A DNA stretch of 64,000 bases from Gari tellinella (lineage: Eukaryota; Mollusca; Bivalvia; Cardiida; Psammobiidae): contig OV277872.1 of the NCBI GenBank assembly GCA_922989275.2, positions 27,048,119 through 27,112,118 on the forward strand, written 5' to 3'. The notes beneath the pieces are model-generated. The model searched no databases. It had not been told where the DNA came from and saw only the letters and a program-made list of their open reading frames with translations. Made by a program: the position numbers and the translations under genes. Below, one piece after another: positions 63,030-64,000 of this stretch. The first letter of the stretch is position 1, and each line of letters opens with the position of its first letter.

Positions 63030-63410
63030 AGTTTTAGTAGGTTACTGCTTCTATTACTACTGCTGCTTTTACTGCTACTGCCACTACACCTTCTACGGCC
63101 ACTGCAGCTACTGCTACTACTACTACTCATGCTGCAACTACTATACTACCTTTGCTGCTACTGCTACTACTATTTCTGTTTTTACTACTAGCACCACTAC
63201 TACTACTACTGACTACTACTATTACTACTGCTGAAGATGATGATGCTACCACTAGTAGTAACTACTGCTAGTACTACTACAATCCCACTATATACTACTG
63301 TACCTATAGGCTACCATTCTAACTACTACTGCTGTCGCAGCTACTACTACTACTGGCCTACTACTATTACTACTATCACCACCACTGCTTGTACTACTGC
63401 TGCTTCACAT
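63030..63410. repeat. imperfect (TAC)n/(CTA)n tract
   Basis: About 380 bp of drifting TACTACTACTGC-type triplets. The Tyr/Thr-rich 70- and 73-codon frames at 63022-63458 are its translations. Confidence 0.85.
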
Positions 63411-63643
63411 GTAATGAGCTTTCCATATGTAGGCTTAATTGCTGGACTATTTCATTAAAGATATAAAAGGGTGATCTAATATTTTACCATACAGCAGAAC
63501 ATTTCATATGCAATAGCAAACAGTGCAGACCCTGATGAGACGCCGCGTAATATCAGGACCTACACTGTTTGCCAATATCCCCTTTGATAGACAGTAGAAT
63601 TAAATGGGTTACGACGGGAATGTTTTGAACGTCAAGCCAATAT

Positions 63644-63877
63644 TTAACCCTTTCACTACCATTTTATCCCTTCACCATTTCATTTGTCGTCTGCTTCAAA
63701 TTTGTTGTCTGCAATGTCGTTTCAAAGTTTAAAAATAAGGCATTATGACTGAAGAAATTTCCAAACGAGTGTCAAACAGTTTGGATCCTGATCAGACGGC
63801 GCGTTACGCGGCGGCTGATCAGGATCCAAACTGTTTGCAAACGCGCTTCAATGCGTCATTGAGAGCGAAAGGGTTAA
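63644..63877. mobile_element. TTAA-flanked MITE with D-type hairpin
   Basis: It starts TTAACCCTTTCACTACC and ends GAGAGCGAAAGGGTTAA. The hairpin TTTGGATCCTGATCAGACGG / CGGCTGATCAGGATCCAAAC lies between CAAACAG and CTGTTTGC. Its interior shares CGTCTGCTTC with D elements. Confidence 0.8.
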
Positions 63878-64000
63878 ACAACTTCGACAGCTTTCATTTT
63901 TCCCGTCGAAGACGGGAATGCTATCTGTTTTAACCAATCAGATCAGAAATCTTGCTTGAACTACAGCACGTTCATTGGCCAATAGGCATAAATGACCTAG

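Noticed and set aside
63022..63458. Tyr/Thr-rich proteins of 70 and 73 codons
   Set aside because: They are translations of a TAC/CTA triplet tract.

Overview
The window is intronic, repeat-packed animal DNA and most likely comes from a bivalve mollusc. That placement is an inference from the pearl/Helitron-like elements with ACGG-type tracts and '...GGTGAGCTAAAA' 3' ends, the very high MITE load, and the Penelope-like elements. The species cannot be named from the sequence.

One host gene can be supported: a tumour protein D52 (TPD52/TPD54) family gene on the minus strand, running across almost the whole window. Its exons, in transcription order, are two alternative first exons (61582-61633 and 46670-46853), then 37640-37764, 35469-35617, 21060-21119, 11130-11231 and 5459-5519. 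Splice signals and reading phases agree at every junction: both first exons end in phase 1, and the later exons follow without a break. The C-terminal exon or exons were not found and probably lie left of position 1. No other host protein gene was recognised.

The rest is mobile DNA in deep nests. (1) Short MITE families, named here A (TIR CAGGGCTCCAGATAAGAGG, mostly 6-bp target duplications), B, D and E (TTAACCC...GGGTTAA, TTAA duplications, piggyBac-like), C and F (CAGT.../CAGCG..., TA duplications, pogo-like) and G (GGGCCCGTTTCAT, 3-bp duplications). (2) hAT-like elements with 8-bp duplications at 6588-10996, 36877-37016, 44238-45438 and 59903-60769. (3) Long-TIR foldback elements starting CACAGGTR with perfect 8-bp duplications, at 6813-7980 and 53397-59900. 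(4) Two broken Penelope-like retroelements (12.1-13.95 kb, minus; 54.1-57.4 kb, plus) with GIY-YIG domains; the first has a hammerhead-ribozyme-like motif and a zinc-finger ORF overlapping its stop codon. (5) Pearl/Helitron-like elements with internal 146-165 bp tandem repeats at 8.8, 18.3, 30.0-31.6 and 31.9-34.3 kb. (6) A 5.6-kb palindrome built of opposed ~360-bp tandem arrays (23.5-29.1 kb), a 67-bp minisatellite (38.8-40.1 kb) and microsatellites near the right end.

The most unusual observation is that three near-perfect hairpin cores recur inside MITE families whose ends and target duplications differ, and arm changes are compensated within copies. The hairpins therefore look like modules that move between, or are copied among, unrelated transposons.
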